Position numbers and translations under genes: made by a program | Origin: Roseibium album | GTDB lineage: Bacteria > Pseudomonadota > Alphaproteobacteria > Rhizobiales > Stappiaceae | Assembly: GCF_001404515.1 (NCBI RefSeq) | Contig: NZ_CXWE01000012.1 | Location: 1 to 64,000 of the forward strand | Direction of reading: 5' to 3' | DNA length: 64,000 nt | Shown: piece after piece, positions 52,958 through 61,151 of the stretch | Position numbering within the stretch: position 1 is the stretch's first letter | Layout: each line of letters starts with the position of its first letter | The notes under the pieces: model-generated | Told to the model about the DNA's origin: nothing | The model's database searches: none | The model's input: the letters and a program-made list of their open reading frames with translations, nothing else

Positions 52958-54226
52958 TCAGGGCGTCAATTTGTGGATCATGCCCTCGTCAATCGCCGCA
53001 TAAAGGCTTCCATCAGGCCCAACCACGAGCGAGCGGAACCGGCCAGCTTCCATTGGCAACGTCATTTCCGTCACGTCTATGACTTCGGTGCCGTCGTCCG
53101 TAAGCTGGAGGACGTCGATACGTTGACCCAGTGGTGTGCCGCCGAAGCCGATCCCCATGAGACCGACCACCATGGCGCCATCCCAGTCACCCCATGTGTC
53201 ACCTTCAAGAAAGGCTGCAGAAGATGTGCCTTGCGACCAGCCATTGTTGTTCCAGATGGGCGGCATGGCGCTCGGATAGGTCTCGAAATCGGTCATGGGC
53301 ATCCAGGATGCACGCGCGAACCTGTTTTCACCAACCATTTGATTTGGGCTGTAGCCGCAGTAGTTGTCCGGACAATCGCCACGTCCGGCCATGTTCGGCC
53401 TTGGATCCCAGCCAGCGTTACCGCCATTCCTGAGAACGGTGATCTCGTCCGAGTGCCATGGTCCGTGTTCAGCGGCAATCGGCGTGCCTGTTCCCGGATG
53501 GAATGCAATGCCCTGGACGTTTCTGTGCCCATAGGTGTAGGTCCGCTTGTCGAAACCGACCGGCGGCGTATTTTCGGGTGCAGCGGTTCCGTCCGTATCG
53601 ATCCGCAGCACTTTGCTGCCCATCATTGTCGGGCTCTGCGGTACCTGACCGTTGTGCGTGTCGCCGGTCGTCAGATAGAGGTAACCGTCACCCGGGTTGA
53701 AACGCACCCTCCCGCCATTATGAGCTCCCGGGCCACCGAACGGATGGTCTGAGGCTTTCATCTTGTACGGGACGTCGTCAACAATATCGGTCCGCCCTGA
53801 CACATTGGAGAAATCGTCACTGACCTCCAGGCGCATCAACCTGTTGGTGTGGGGTGTAGACATGTTGGACGTCGAGTAAACGTAAATTCGCCGGTTGTTG
53901 GCGAAATTCGGATCTATCGCGACACCCATCATTCCGGCTTGACCTTCACAGAAAAGGTCGTCGGCCGTAGAAGCAAATCCTTCGGATCCACCCATGCCGA
54001 GAAGTGCTTTGGTCTCACCTGAAGGCAACAGGACGGACAGCCCCTTGCACTTTTCGGTATAGAACATTGTTCCATCGTCCAAGAACGCCATGTCCCAGGG
54101 GTTTTCGAGATCTTCCAGCACAAGAGTATGTTTGAGGCTGGTGGTATTTTGTGCAAATACCGGCGCAGAGAAGACTGTAGCGCCCAACAGGAGCGTCACA
54201 AGACTGGTAGCATTTCCAATTTTCAT
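52958..54226 (-). CDS. PQQ-type sugar dehydrogenase (GDH/Asd family), secreted
   Basis: 422 aa from ATG 54226 (GGGAGGA upstream). The signal peptide MKIGNATSLVTLLLGATVFS cuts after APVFA. The six-bladed propeller family of soluble glucose/sorbosone dehydrogenases is recognisable: LENPWDMAFLDDGTMFYTEKCKGL, GMMGVAIDPNFANNRRIYVY, HNGGRVRFNPGDGYLYLTTGD, GHRNVQGIAFHPGTG, AEHGPWHSDEITVL. It acts in the periplasm on an aldose or similar alcohol. A c-type cytochrome gene upstream on the same strand may be its electron acceptor. Confidence 0.85.
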   Translation of the reverse strand: MKIGNATSLVTLLLGATVFSAPVFAQNTTSLKHTLVLEDLENPWDMAFLDDGTMFYTEKCKGLSVLLPSGETKALLGMGGSEGFASTADDLFCEGQAGMMGVAIDPNFANNRRIYVYSTSNMSTPHTNRLMRLEVSDDFSNVSGRTDIVDDVPYKMKASDHPFGGPGAHNGGRVRFNPGDGYLYLTTGDTHNGQVPQSPTMMGSKVLRIDTDGTAAPENTPPVGFDKRTYTYGHRNVQGIAFHPGTGTPIAAEHGPWHSDEITVLRNGGNAGWDPRPNMAGRGDCPDNYCGYSPNQMVGENRFARASWMPMTDFETYPSAMPPIWNNNGWSQGTSSAAFLEGDTWGDWDGAMVVGLMGIGFGGTPLGQRIDVLQLTDDGTEVIDVTEMTLPMEAGRFRSLVVGPDGSLYAAIDEGMIHKLTP

Positions 54227-54388
54227 TGAATCCTCCCTTTTTGTATGTCGTGCGTGCGGTTGGTCGAATGTTCCGTCCTGCACACTTTCGACGCGAAAGA
54301 GGTTAGGCCTTTAAGGCGATCGGATCAAATAAATTAACCTAACGTAAGTATTGGCCGAATTGGCGGTAATTCGCCGTTTTTGACAAGG

Positions 54389-54706
54389 TCACTCGAAGGT
54401 GGTGACGATAAACGTTACGATATTGGATATGTCTTCGTCGGAGAGTTTTTTGGCGCGCGGTGCCATCAATGGCGTGTTCGGGCCGAATTTCTCGCCGGCA
54501 CGGTATCTCTCAAGCCGATCGACAAGGTATTCGGCAGGGTGTCCGACGAGTTTGGGGTAGCTGGCAAGCCCCTTTGCCGTCGGTCCGTGGCATGCTCTGC
54601 AGTTCTTTTTGTAAAGCGATTTGCCTACTTCAACATCTTGAGCTGCCGCCTGAGACGTTCCGAGTAAGATCGTCAACCAGATCACGATGATTGAACCAGT
54701 TTTCAT
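54389..54706 (-). CDS. c-type cytochrome, periplasmic
   Basis: 105 aa from ATG 54706. A signal peptide (GSIIVIWLTILLGTSQAAA) precedes the heme-binding motif NCRACH. The axial Met lies probably in NTPLMAPRAKKLSDEDISNI. Class I cytochrome with the common YRAG/PLMAP arrangement. Located 163 bp upstream of the PQQ dehydrogenase on the same strand, so probably its electron acceptor (inference). Confidence 0.85.
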   Translation of the reverse strand: MKTGSIIVIWLTILLGTSQAAAQDVEVGKSLYKKNCRACHGPTAKGLASYPKLVGHPAEYLVDRLERYRAGEKFGPNTPLMAPRAKKLSDEDISNIVTFIVTTFE

Positions 54707-54861
54707 GTCGTGTCTCTCCCAAATCACAACGAGATGCGGTAGTCTGAACGAAGGCAAAAATATCAAGAATTCCCAAACCGGCGGAGACATCAAGTCCACA
54801 ATGTTCGCAGCAGAGTGACCAGCCTGTAGTGAAATTGGAAGACGATGATGCTTCGAAAACA

Positions 54862-56613
54862 CTATTTTGCAGACACAACCTTGTCTGCAACCACAGGTGC
54901 TCCATGTGTTTTCGGAATGGCTTCCTTGAAAACCTGAATGAGTTCCATGTCCTGTTCTTCGATGTCGCTGGTGGGGGTCAGGGCGAGGTCGGAATAATTG
55001 CGCCGGTCCTCGTCGGCCAGCACCCGCTTCATGGCCGGGCGGAACTTCAGAAACAGTCGTGCCCACGATATGGCAACAGAAACAGCTTCGATTGCCCGTT
55101 TGGGATAAAACACGAGTGGGTTTTCCAGTTTCATCCCGTGGCGACGTTGAGTTCGGTGTTTGCGCCTAACAATTCCACATTCAAGGGGGTGGACCTTTTC
55201 GATCAAGATTGCCCCAAGGAAATGGATCATCGAAGAATAAAGCGCCTTGGTTCGGGCACCGCGCGCCGCATCGCGCCGAAGAACCGTCTCGACATGCTCT
55301 GGAGTGTAAAACTGTTTCCAGCTGTCTAAGTAGACCTTGTCCCATTCCTGGTCTGTCATCAGTGGATGATGGGTGACGCGGTGGTTGAGGTCGTATTTGT
55401 TGAAGTCCGGATCCATCCAGACACCCCTGGACGCGAGGATCTTGTGGTCTTCCGAGCCTGGAAGGGGTGTCAGAAAGAAAAACTCGATCAGATCAAGTGG
55501 CATTTCCTTCTTGATGATTTCGATATTGCGGCGGATTTTCTCCGGTGTGTCATCCGGGAAGCCGAGAATGTATCCGGCATAGGTGATAACACCTGCGTCC
55601 TTCCAGGCCTGAAGCATCTTGCGATACTCCCAGATCTTGTTCTGGCGCTTCTTGGCGGCGGAAAGGGCATCGGGATCGATGTTTTCCAGGCCAATGAACA
55701 CTCTCGCACATCCGGCACGTGCGGCCTTTTCGATGAAGCCGGGCAGACGGTAACACAGGGTATCGACCTGCAGTGTCAGCTTGAATTTCAGGCCCTGGTC
55801 TTCGCGTAGCCAGATCAGCCGATCGAGAATGACCTCCCAGTTCCTGTTTCTTGCAAAATCGTCGTCAGTGATGAAGAACCTGCGGATATTCTGCTTGGCA
55901 TTGGCACGAATGATGGTCTCGATATCATCAGGTGTGCGGAACCGTGATTTCCGCCCCTGGACATTGATGATCGTGCAGAAGGAACATTGAAACGGGCATC
56001 CACGCCCGGCGTCGAAACTTGTATAGGCACCTGCCATCTTGCGCACCGCATCGGCAGGCAGGATCGGATGCACAGCACCTTCAAGATGAGGCAGGTCCTT
56101 CATGAAGTTGTAGAGTGACTTCAACTCTCCGGACCATGCATCCTGAAGAAGCGCATCCATTCGCCCCTCGGCTTCGCCGGCATAGATGGTAAGGCCCATT
56201 TCCTGGGCTGCGATTATTTCCGGTGTCAGTTCGGGCAGCATTGCTATGCTGCCAGCGGCGTGAAAGCCACCGGCTGCAATCGGAATACCTGCAGCAATGA
56301 ATTCCCTGGCGATATCGACAGCCCTGGGGAACTGGTTGGTTTGAACGCCGACCAGCCCGACAAGGCACCCGTCCGCTTGCTTCAGGGACTTGATCAGGCT
56401 CCCGATTTCGACCTTTGTGTTCGTTTCGTCGATGACATCTATTTCAATTGAAACATCATCGCCGAGCGTTTTTCTTTCGCTGCAGTCCTTGATGAGACCA
56501 TAGATCGACGCGAGTGAATTTGAAGGGATCGGTGCCCGCAACCACTGGATGACGTAACCTTCGTCATCATAATGTGAAGGTTTGATCAAAAGGACTGAAA
56601 AGCGCTTGGACAT
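54862..56613 (-). CDS. B12-binding-domain radical SAM protein
   Basis: 583 aa from ATG 56613; an upstream ATG at 56646 has no better support. The N-terminal ~170 residues resemble a cobalamin-binding fold (LLIKPSHYDDEGYVIQWLRAP, PIAAGGFHAAGS). The radical SAM domain has DAGRGCPFQCSFC (CxxxCxxC) near residue 213 and the later SAM-contact segments GFPDDTPEKIRRNIEIIKK and FFFLTPLPGSEDHKIL. The C-terminal ~120 residues (LENPLVFYPKRAI and on) belong to a DUF4070-like extension. Family members carry out methylations or ring rearrangements; the substrate is unknown. It lies 1.6 kb from the YcaO-type cluster and could be linked or not. Confidence 0.8.
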   Translation of the reverse strand: MSKRFSVLLIKPSHYDDEGYVIQWLRAPIPSNSLASIYGLIKDCSERKTLGDDVSIEIDVIDETNTKVEIGSLIKSLKQADGCLVGLVGVQTNQFPRAVDIAREFIAAGIPIAAGGFHAAGSIAMLPELTPEIIAAQEMGLTIYAGEAEGRMDALLQDAWSGELKSLYNFMKDLPHLEGAVHPILPADAVRKMAGAYTSFDAGRGCPFQCSFCTIINVQGRKSRFRTPDDIETIIRANAKQNIRRFFITDDDFARNRNWEVILDRLIWLREDQGLKFKLTLQVDTLCYRLPGFIEKAARAGCARVFIGLENIDPDALSAAKKRQNKIWEYRKMLQAWKDAGVITYAGYILGFPDDTPEKIRRNIEIIKKEMPLDLIEFFFLTPLPGSEDHKILASRGVWMDPDFNKYDLNHRVTHHPLMTDQEWDKVYLDSWKQFYTPEHVETVLRRDAARGARTKALYSSMIHFLGAILIEKVHPLECGIVRRKHRTQRRHGMKLENPLVFYPKRAIEAVSVAISWARLFLKFRPAMKRVLADEDRRNYSDLALTPTSDIEEQDMELIQVFKEAIPKTHGAPVVADKVVSAK

Positions 56614-57239
56614 GGAATTCCAGGCTCCGGTCGAAGGTTTGTTCATCGCGAAGGCGAGAGCACCCCGAGACGATCATTCTTGCGGAACCACGAAGTTACC
56701 GCAAGGGAATTATCAGTGCAGCCGATGTACGCGAGCACCGGTACCACCGACTTGGCAAGAAACAGCGAACCAAGGCGAGGACCAATCTGCCTACTGCTTC
56801 CATCCGGTATGCTGATCTTCACTTGCAGATTTTGGAGCTACGTTCCGAACGCGACTTGTCGCTACCTATCAACGAAACAATGACCTGTGTGCCAGAAGCC
56901 ACCGTCTGGCCAACCGGTCATCGCTCGCTCGATTTCACATCCCGGCACGACGATTGTTGCACTTGAAAAATAGCGTGCAATGTAAAGATCTCATTGAAAT
57001 TAGAGGAGGTTCTCAATATTGATTTCATATAACTTGTGCAATGCAGTATATTTAGTAGTAATTTTTATGCACATATTATCAACAGCTACGTAAGTCTCTG
57101 TTGAAAGATTCGAATGCAACTAGACATCAAGCAAGTAAACAAGCAACATAAACCTACTGCTGGTTCGGAACTGATGGCGGGGTGGCAACCGCATAACAGC
57201 CCGAAAAGCCAGTAGCCCATGCCAGGGTTTCTGAGCAGT
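56614..57239. other. intergenic region, no recognised gene
   Basis: About 0.6 kb between the radical SAM gene and the structured segment that follows. Short frames show no family pattern. It becomes AT-rich around 56960-57090, which could hold promoters for transcripts reading to the right. Confidence 0.35.
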
Positions 57240-57536
57240 CCGTCACACGGAATGAGCAAGCGAACTTTTGGATGCCACATGGGATGCGCCGGACGCATTC
57301 ACGTGAAGCGAAGGGCGTCCCGGTAGTCCGGTGAACGGCGGGTTATCCGTATGATCGGCGCGGGTGTTAGGTCGAAAGATCTTGTGTTCGTGGATCGGAA
57401 GTCTCTTCGGAAACTTCAGGTCAGTGTAAAAGCGGAGAGTTTTGACGTGTGGTGAGTGATCAGCACAATTCGTCAAAAGCAATCTTCCTTTAACGCAGGG
57501 GGGCGCTGGTTACGGCCAGCGTCCTTTTTCTTTTTT
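57240..57536 (+). ncRNA. candidate structured small RNA with strong terminator
   Basis: There is no plus-strand gene upstream for over 4 kb, yet a textbook intrinsic terminator stands at 57501-57536. Just before it, TTTTGACG (57440-57447) pairs with CGTCAAAA (57471-57478), extended by TGTG/CACA inside, and further paired segments occur at 57310-57360. This is the pattern of an intergenic sRNA. The 5' end is a guess; a degenerate gene remnant is the alternative. Confidence 0.4.
57501..57536 (+). terminator. strong intrinsic terminator
   Basis: GGGCGCTGG pairs with CCAGCGTCC (one G-T pair) across TTACGG, directly followed by TTTTTCTTTTTT. On the plus strand it ends no known gene. Confidence 0.85.
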
Positions 57537-57815
57537 AGGCCTCCAACAACCTTGTCCGATACAAAACTCGCACGGATGCGAATGCCCAGGTGCTGCGAAA
57601 CGGCAACGCTGTGACAAGACCGGCCTGGAGACAGGAACCCTGAAAAACGGATCCGGTCCCGAATTGGGTTGTCTATCGGGCCAAGGCTCCGTCGAACATC
57701 GGAGCGGTGAAAGAGGGGAGGAAGTAAATCGGGAAGCTTCTGTTGATAAGTTCAACAAGCCGCACCGGCCCATGAATCATGGACCGGTGTTGGTGTTCAG
57801 GTTTTGATGCAGCCG

Positions 57816-58073
57816 TCAGTTGGAATCTGACTTCCTTGACTCTGCAGTCGACTGGCCAACCATCAGAGGCGTGATTTTGGTCTTGAGAATCATATCGAGT
57901 TCTTCAGAACCATCCTCCAGCGACTGAAGTGCCATATCAAGGCAATAGGAGCAGAAGGTGCGCCCATCCTTATCAGCTTCCTTCTTGGTGTAACGGATCA
58001 TCCGTTTGATCGCTTCAACCGCCGGTTCCAGCTCTTTAGCAGGGCGATCTGATTTACTGACTGTCTTTGACAT
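57816..58073 (-). CDS. small conserved-looking protein with CSYC motif
   Basis: 85 aa from ATG 58073. A lysine-rich N-terminal helix (AVEAIKRMIRYTKKEADKDG) is followed by FCSYCLDMALQSLEDGSEEL, with two cysteines spaced as CxxC, and TKITPLMVGQS. No family recognised. It is divergent from the BTAD regulator gene with a 139-bp spacer, so it may be co-regulated with it. Confidence 0.5.
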   Translation of the reverse strand: MSKTVSKSDRPAKELEPAVEAIKRMIRYTKKEADKDGRTFCSYCLDMALQSLEDGSEELDMILKTKITPLMVGQSTAESRKSDSN

Positions 58074-58211
58074 TCTACTACCCACCAGTATTCGATTTAC
58101 CGTTCGCAGCGATGCTGCCGTAACCATCCACAAGAAGCATGATGTTGCAGCGTGATATTAGCGTGATAAACTGCTGTTGCAAATCAGGTTGTGAGGCATT
58201 CGCATTAGAGT

Positions 58212-60242
58212 GTGCAAACTTCTGATAGCGTGCGGTTCAAATACGGGGAATTAATGGCAGTCGCCTCCTGTTTTGCATGTCTTGGGCGCCCGTTGCTCCT
58301 GAGCAGAAATGAAGACCCTGTTGCGGTCAAAACCCGTAAAGCTCTGGCCATCATGGGCTATTTGAGCCGCGTGAACTCCATGAGCTCACCTCGGGAAATG
58401 CTTTCCGACCTGTTGTGGAGCAAGGCCGAACGGACAAAGGCGATGCAGTCGCTCAGGCAGGCTTTGCGTCAGTTGAAGACCGCGGAAGACGAAGCCGGTT
58501 TTGATGTTGTTCGCACGTCAACAGGGCACGTAAGGCTGGACCCTGAGACCTTTTCCTCCGATTTGATGACGGTTCTGACGTTACTGGAAAGGGGTCGGGC
58601 CGATGATTTTCGCGAGGCAGAAGGCCTGTGGCGCGGCGATTTTCTGGCTGGATTTGAGGATATAGATCCCGAATTTTCCGATTGGCTCCAGGTCGAACGG
58701 GAACGGGTGCGGTCCGATGTGGTGACGGCCGCCTTCAAGCATCTTGATCAAATCTCGACAGTTGACGGTGGATTGCAGGTTGAAGCCGGCGGCCGGTTCC
58801 TGCTCAAGATCGACCCGGCGCTCGAGTCGGCACATCGCGTCCTGATCCGCCTTTATATGAAACTCGGCCAACGAGAACGGGCGGAGCAACAGTTCAAGGC
58901 CTGTGAACGGGAGATGCGTCTTCATCTGGATGCGGAACCGGACGAAGAAACTCACGACATTCTTGTCGACAAGGAAACTGAATCTGCGGTCTTCAGGCGA
59001 CCTGCCGAAATCGGACCGACTGTCGTTTCGCTTGCGAATTCCCGAAATTCGATCCAATTGCCGGAAATTTCAATCCTGTCCTCGTCTGTTGCTAAATCAG
59101 GTTTGAACGACGCAATTTACATGCGCGAAGAAATTGTCTCGGGACTTTCATCTTTCAGATCCTACAATCTTTATCAGTCGGAGTATTTTGGTGAAGAAAA
59201 TGCACCAATGCCGACCTTGATCGAAGGACACGAGCTTGGAAGCTATCTGCTTCGGTTCAGACACGATGAACGATCAGGTAAGGTTGTCGTTCAATTTGAA
59301 GATCGAGAAAATGGCCAGATTATCTTCAACGAAATCGTCGATATCTCGATGTGGGATGGTATCGTTCCAGCTGCTGGCCATATTGTTAATCGGATACATA
59401 CGCATTCGATAAGCAAGCTACAAAACCCGTCAAATACTGCCACATTTGCGCGCTGGTGTCAGGCAGAAGCCCTGTTGTGGGATTTCACGCCTTCGTCAGA
59501 CGATAAAGCGATGCAAATTCTGAACGACCTGGAGCGCACAAACAGCGCATTTTCCATGACGTATGCCGGCAAGGCGTCCATTGCCATTAAGCAGGAGTTG
59601 CATTTTCCACTTTACGATAAAAAAATTGCTTCAAATGTTTCGACCGGTCCGTTGGCTTTGGCAGAAAGGGCGATAATGCTCGACCCGTGGCAAGCGTTTA
59701 ATCTGCGCGCATACGGTTGGGCGACAATCATTTCAGATATGCCCGACGAAGCGAGACGCGCATTTCGGAATGCTAGTCGTTTGAGTTCCGCGGATCCCAC
59801 AAACCTTATGTCTGTCGCCGAAGGGCTGGCTTACTCTGGTGACGTTGAAGAGGCGCGTTTGATCGCTGATCGCGCGTTCTCACTTTGCACATTCGTTCCG
59901 AGAGCGTTTTACGAATATTTGGCGAACATATATTTTGCTGCCGACGATTATGAAAATTCAATCCGCCAAATAGAACGCTGCTCAGGCGTTGGCATCAGTG
60001 GTTTGACGACAAGAGTAGCCTCACTTATTTGCATCAACAGAGAAGAGGAAGCACTCCAAATTCTACAGCGGTACTCAGAGCATCGAGCACAACTACTCAA
60101 GAGCTCACCTGTTGGAACAGAAGACCTGACGCTTTGGCGCAAAAGAATCAACTTCTTTCAGGACGAAACCACGCGAAGAAATTTTGATCGCGGCGCAGCA
60201 TTCGTTCAACGTTTCCTTTATGAGGGAACTGGTTCAGTTTGA
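58212..60242 (+). CDS. SARP/BTAD-type transcriptional regulator with TPR-like C-terminus
   Basis: 676 aa. The N-terminus is a SARP-type winged helix (VAVKTRKALAIMGYLSRVN; AMQSLRQALRQLKTAE; STGHVRLDPETFSSDL). The BTAD bacterial activator domain follows at residues ~110-260 (LWRGDFLAGFEDIDPEFSDWL; AHRVLIRLYMKLGQRERAEQQF). The rest, ~270-676, is mixed, with TPR-like helices at the end (ALAERAIMLDPWQAFNLRAY; EGLAYSGDVEEARLIADRAF). SARP-type proteins often activate secondary-metabolite genes. Its end overlaps the convergent small precursor gene by 9 bp, and a YcaO gene lies 0.9 kb further, so it is the likely pathway regulator. Confidence 0.85.
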   Translation: MQTSDSVRFKYGELMAVASCFACLGRPLLLSRNEDPVAVKTRKALAIMGYLSRVNSMSSPREMLSDLLWSKAERTKAMQSLRQALRQLKTAEDEAGFDVVRTSTGHVRLDPETFSSDLMTVLTLLERGRADDFREAEGLWRGDFLAGFEDIDPEFSDWLQVERERVRSDVVTAAFKHLDQISTVDGGLQVEAGGRFLLKIDPALESAHRVLIRLYMKLGQRERAEQQFKACEREMRLHLDAEPDEETHDILVDKETESAVFRRPAEIGPTVVSLANSRNSIQLPEISILSSSVAKSGLNDAIYMREEIVSGLSSFRSYNLYQSEYFGEENAPMPTLIEGHELGSYLLRFRHDERSGKVVVQFEDRENGQIIFNEIVDISMWDGIVPAAGHIVNRIHTHSISKLQNPSNTATFARWCQAEALLWDFTPSSDDKAMQILNDLERTNSAFSMTYAGKASIAIKQELHFPLYDKKIASNVSTGPLALAERAIMLDPWQAFNLRAYGWATIISDMPDEARRAFRNASRLSSADPTNLMSVAEGLAYSGDVEEARLIADRAFSLCTFVPRAFYEYLANIYFAADDYENSIRQIERCSGVGISGLTTRVASLICINREEEALQILQRYSEHRAQLLKSSPVGTEDLTLWRKRINFFQDETTRRNFDRGAAFVQRFLYEGTGSV

Positions 60243-60521
60243 CGCAAACATGTTTGACAGACCGCTTAGGTATGTGGTGTCGGCTTGGTGCAGTTTTTCA
60301 GCGTTTAGCCTATATGGTATGGCCACGGCTTTAGGGTTGTTTCTTTTTTCTACAACCTCAAATCTGATGAGCTGGGTTGTCTGTTCAGGCAATCCGATAT
60401 CGGTCAGGTACGATAATGGATCCTTCTTGAGACGGGCCAGCAAATCGCTATCGACGGCAGCCTGGGCAATCAGTCTTCCAAGTGCTCCAACGTTTTTTTC
60501 GTAGTACGGAAATCGAGCCAT
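60234..60521 (-). CDS. NHLP-leader-like precursor peptide (candidate RiPP/TOMM substrate 1)
   Basis: 95 aa. The central part matches the nitrile-hydratase-like leader pattern of TOMM precursors: LARLKKDPLSYLTDIGLPEQ followed by RFEVVEKR and a short hydrophobic end (AVAIPYRL). The C-terminal tail after residue ~72 (AEKLHQADTTYLSGLSNMFA and on) is rich in Thr and Ser with no Cys, and would be the core. No nitrile hydratase beta subunit or metal-binding motif is present. It is convergent with the BTAD regulator and follows the second precursor on the same strand. Confidence 0.65.
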   Translation of the reverse strand: MARFPYYEKNVGALGRLIAQAAVDSDLLARLKKDPLSYLTDIGLPEQTTQLIRFEVVEKRNNPKAVAIPYRLNAEKLHQADTTYLSGLSNMFASN

Positions 60522-60542
60522 GTGAAAAGATCCTGGAATTGA

Positions 60543-60574
60543 GCCCGAATAGCATTGTATTCGGGCCAGTTTTT
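60543..60574 (+). terminator. hairpin between the two precursor genes, terminator on plus strand
   Basis: GCCCGAATA (60543-60551) pairs with TATTCGGGC (60558-60566), a 9-bp stem, followed on the plus strand by CAGTTTTT. Read to the right, it can end the BTAD regulator transcript after it runs antisense through precursor 1. Read to the left, it separates the two precursor genes and could tune their ratio. Confidence 0.6.
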
Positions 60575-60587
60575 AGGGGTCTTGGTC

Positions 60588-60878
60588 TTACTCAGGAAGG
60601 TCGTGGTAGACACAGTTGCCAAGTGCAGCGCGACCCAACTCTTCGAAATAGGTTTCATCTTCAGCTGCGACGCGGGCCACATCGACCTCGGCCGGCACGA
60701 TCAGATGCACCAGGTCGACCGTATCGGCAAAGAGCGTCACGTCGGATTTGACGCCAACACCTGCCAACACCTCAGTCGGGTTCTCGATGAGACTGTTACG
60801 TGCGTCTGGATCCTGAATGATCGCGCCAAGTTTTGCGCCAAGTTCCAGTTCTTTTTCGGAAGTTGTTCTTACGTGCAT
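60588..60878 (-). CDS. NHLP-leader-like precursor peptide (candidate RiPP/TOMM substrate 2)
   Basis: 96 aa from ATG 60878 (AAGAGG upstream; a further in-frame start at 60935 adds 19 residues). The leader pattern is clear: DARNSLIENPTEVLAGVGVK, then DVTLFADTVDLVHLIVPAE. The tail after ~residue 67 (ARVAAEDETYFEELGRAALG, then NCVYHDLPE) holds the only cysteine, with nearby His, Tyr, Thr. It resembles the first precursor in architecture but not in tail sequence, which is what a two-substrate cluster would look like. Confidence 0.65.
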   Translation of the reverse strand: MHVRTTSEKELELGAKLGAIIQDPDARNSLIENPTEVLAGVGVKSDVTLFADTVDLVHLIVPAEVDVARVAAEDETYFEELGRAALGNCVYHDLPE

Positions 60879-61151
60879 GGTGAGCCTCTTGAAGTTAGAG
60901 TTGAGTTTTGACTTGGCTGGTGGGTGGATGGTCACTTTGCCAAATCGAAAAGGGTAAAACTTTAGTAAAATGTTATAAGAGGGTATGTTTTACTGTTGTT
61001 TGACCGCTTTCGAGAAGAATATTTGTCGATAAAAAGCATCATCTCAATAGTAGGGCGCGCAATTTACAATAGACACAATTGCAGGGAGAGCTTTTGTATT
61101 TTAAGGATACTTGTGGTGATGTAATATTGATGACCTGAGAAATGAGGAGAT

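Noticed and set aside
57243..57482. 79-aa minus-strand frame opposite the sRNA candidate
   Set aside because: Composition is random-like, with no family pattern and no ribosome site; the structured plus strand explains the region better.
57510..57773. 87-aa minus-strand frame
   Set aside because: Low-complexity Pro/Ser/Arg content typical of an out-of-frame GC-rich read; overlaps the terminator.
60234..60878. Nitrile hydratase beta-subunit fragments
   Set aside because: Sequence similarity is limited to the leader-like stretch; metal-binding alpha subunit motifs and partner genes are absent, while a YcaO gene is adjacent.
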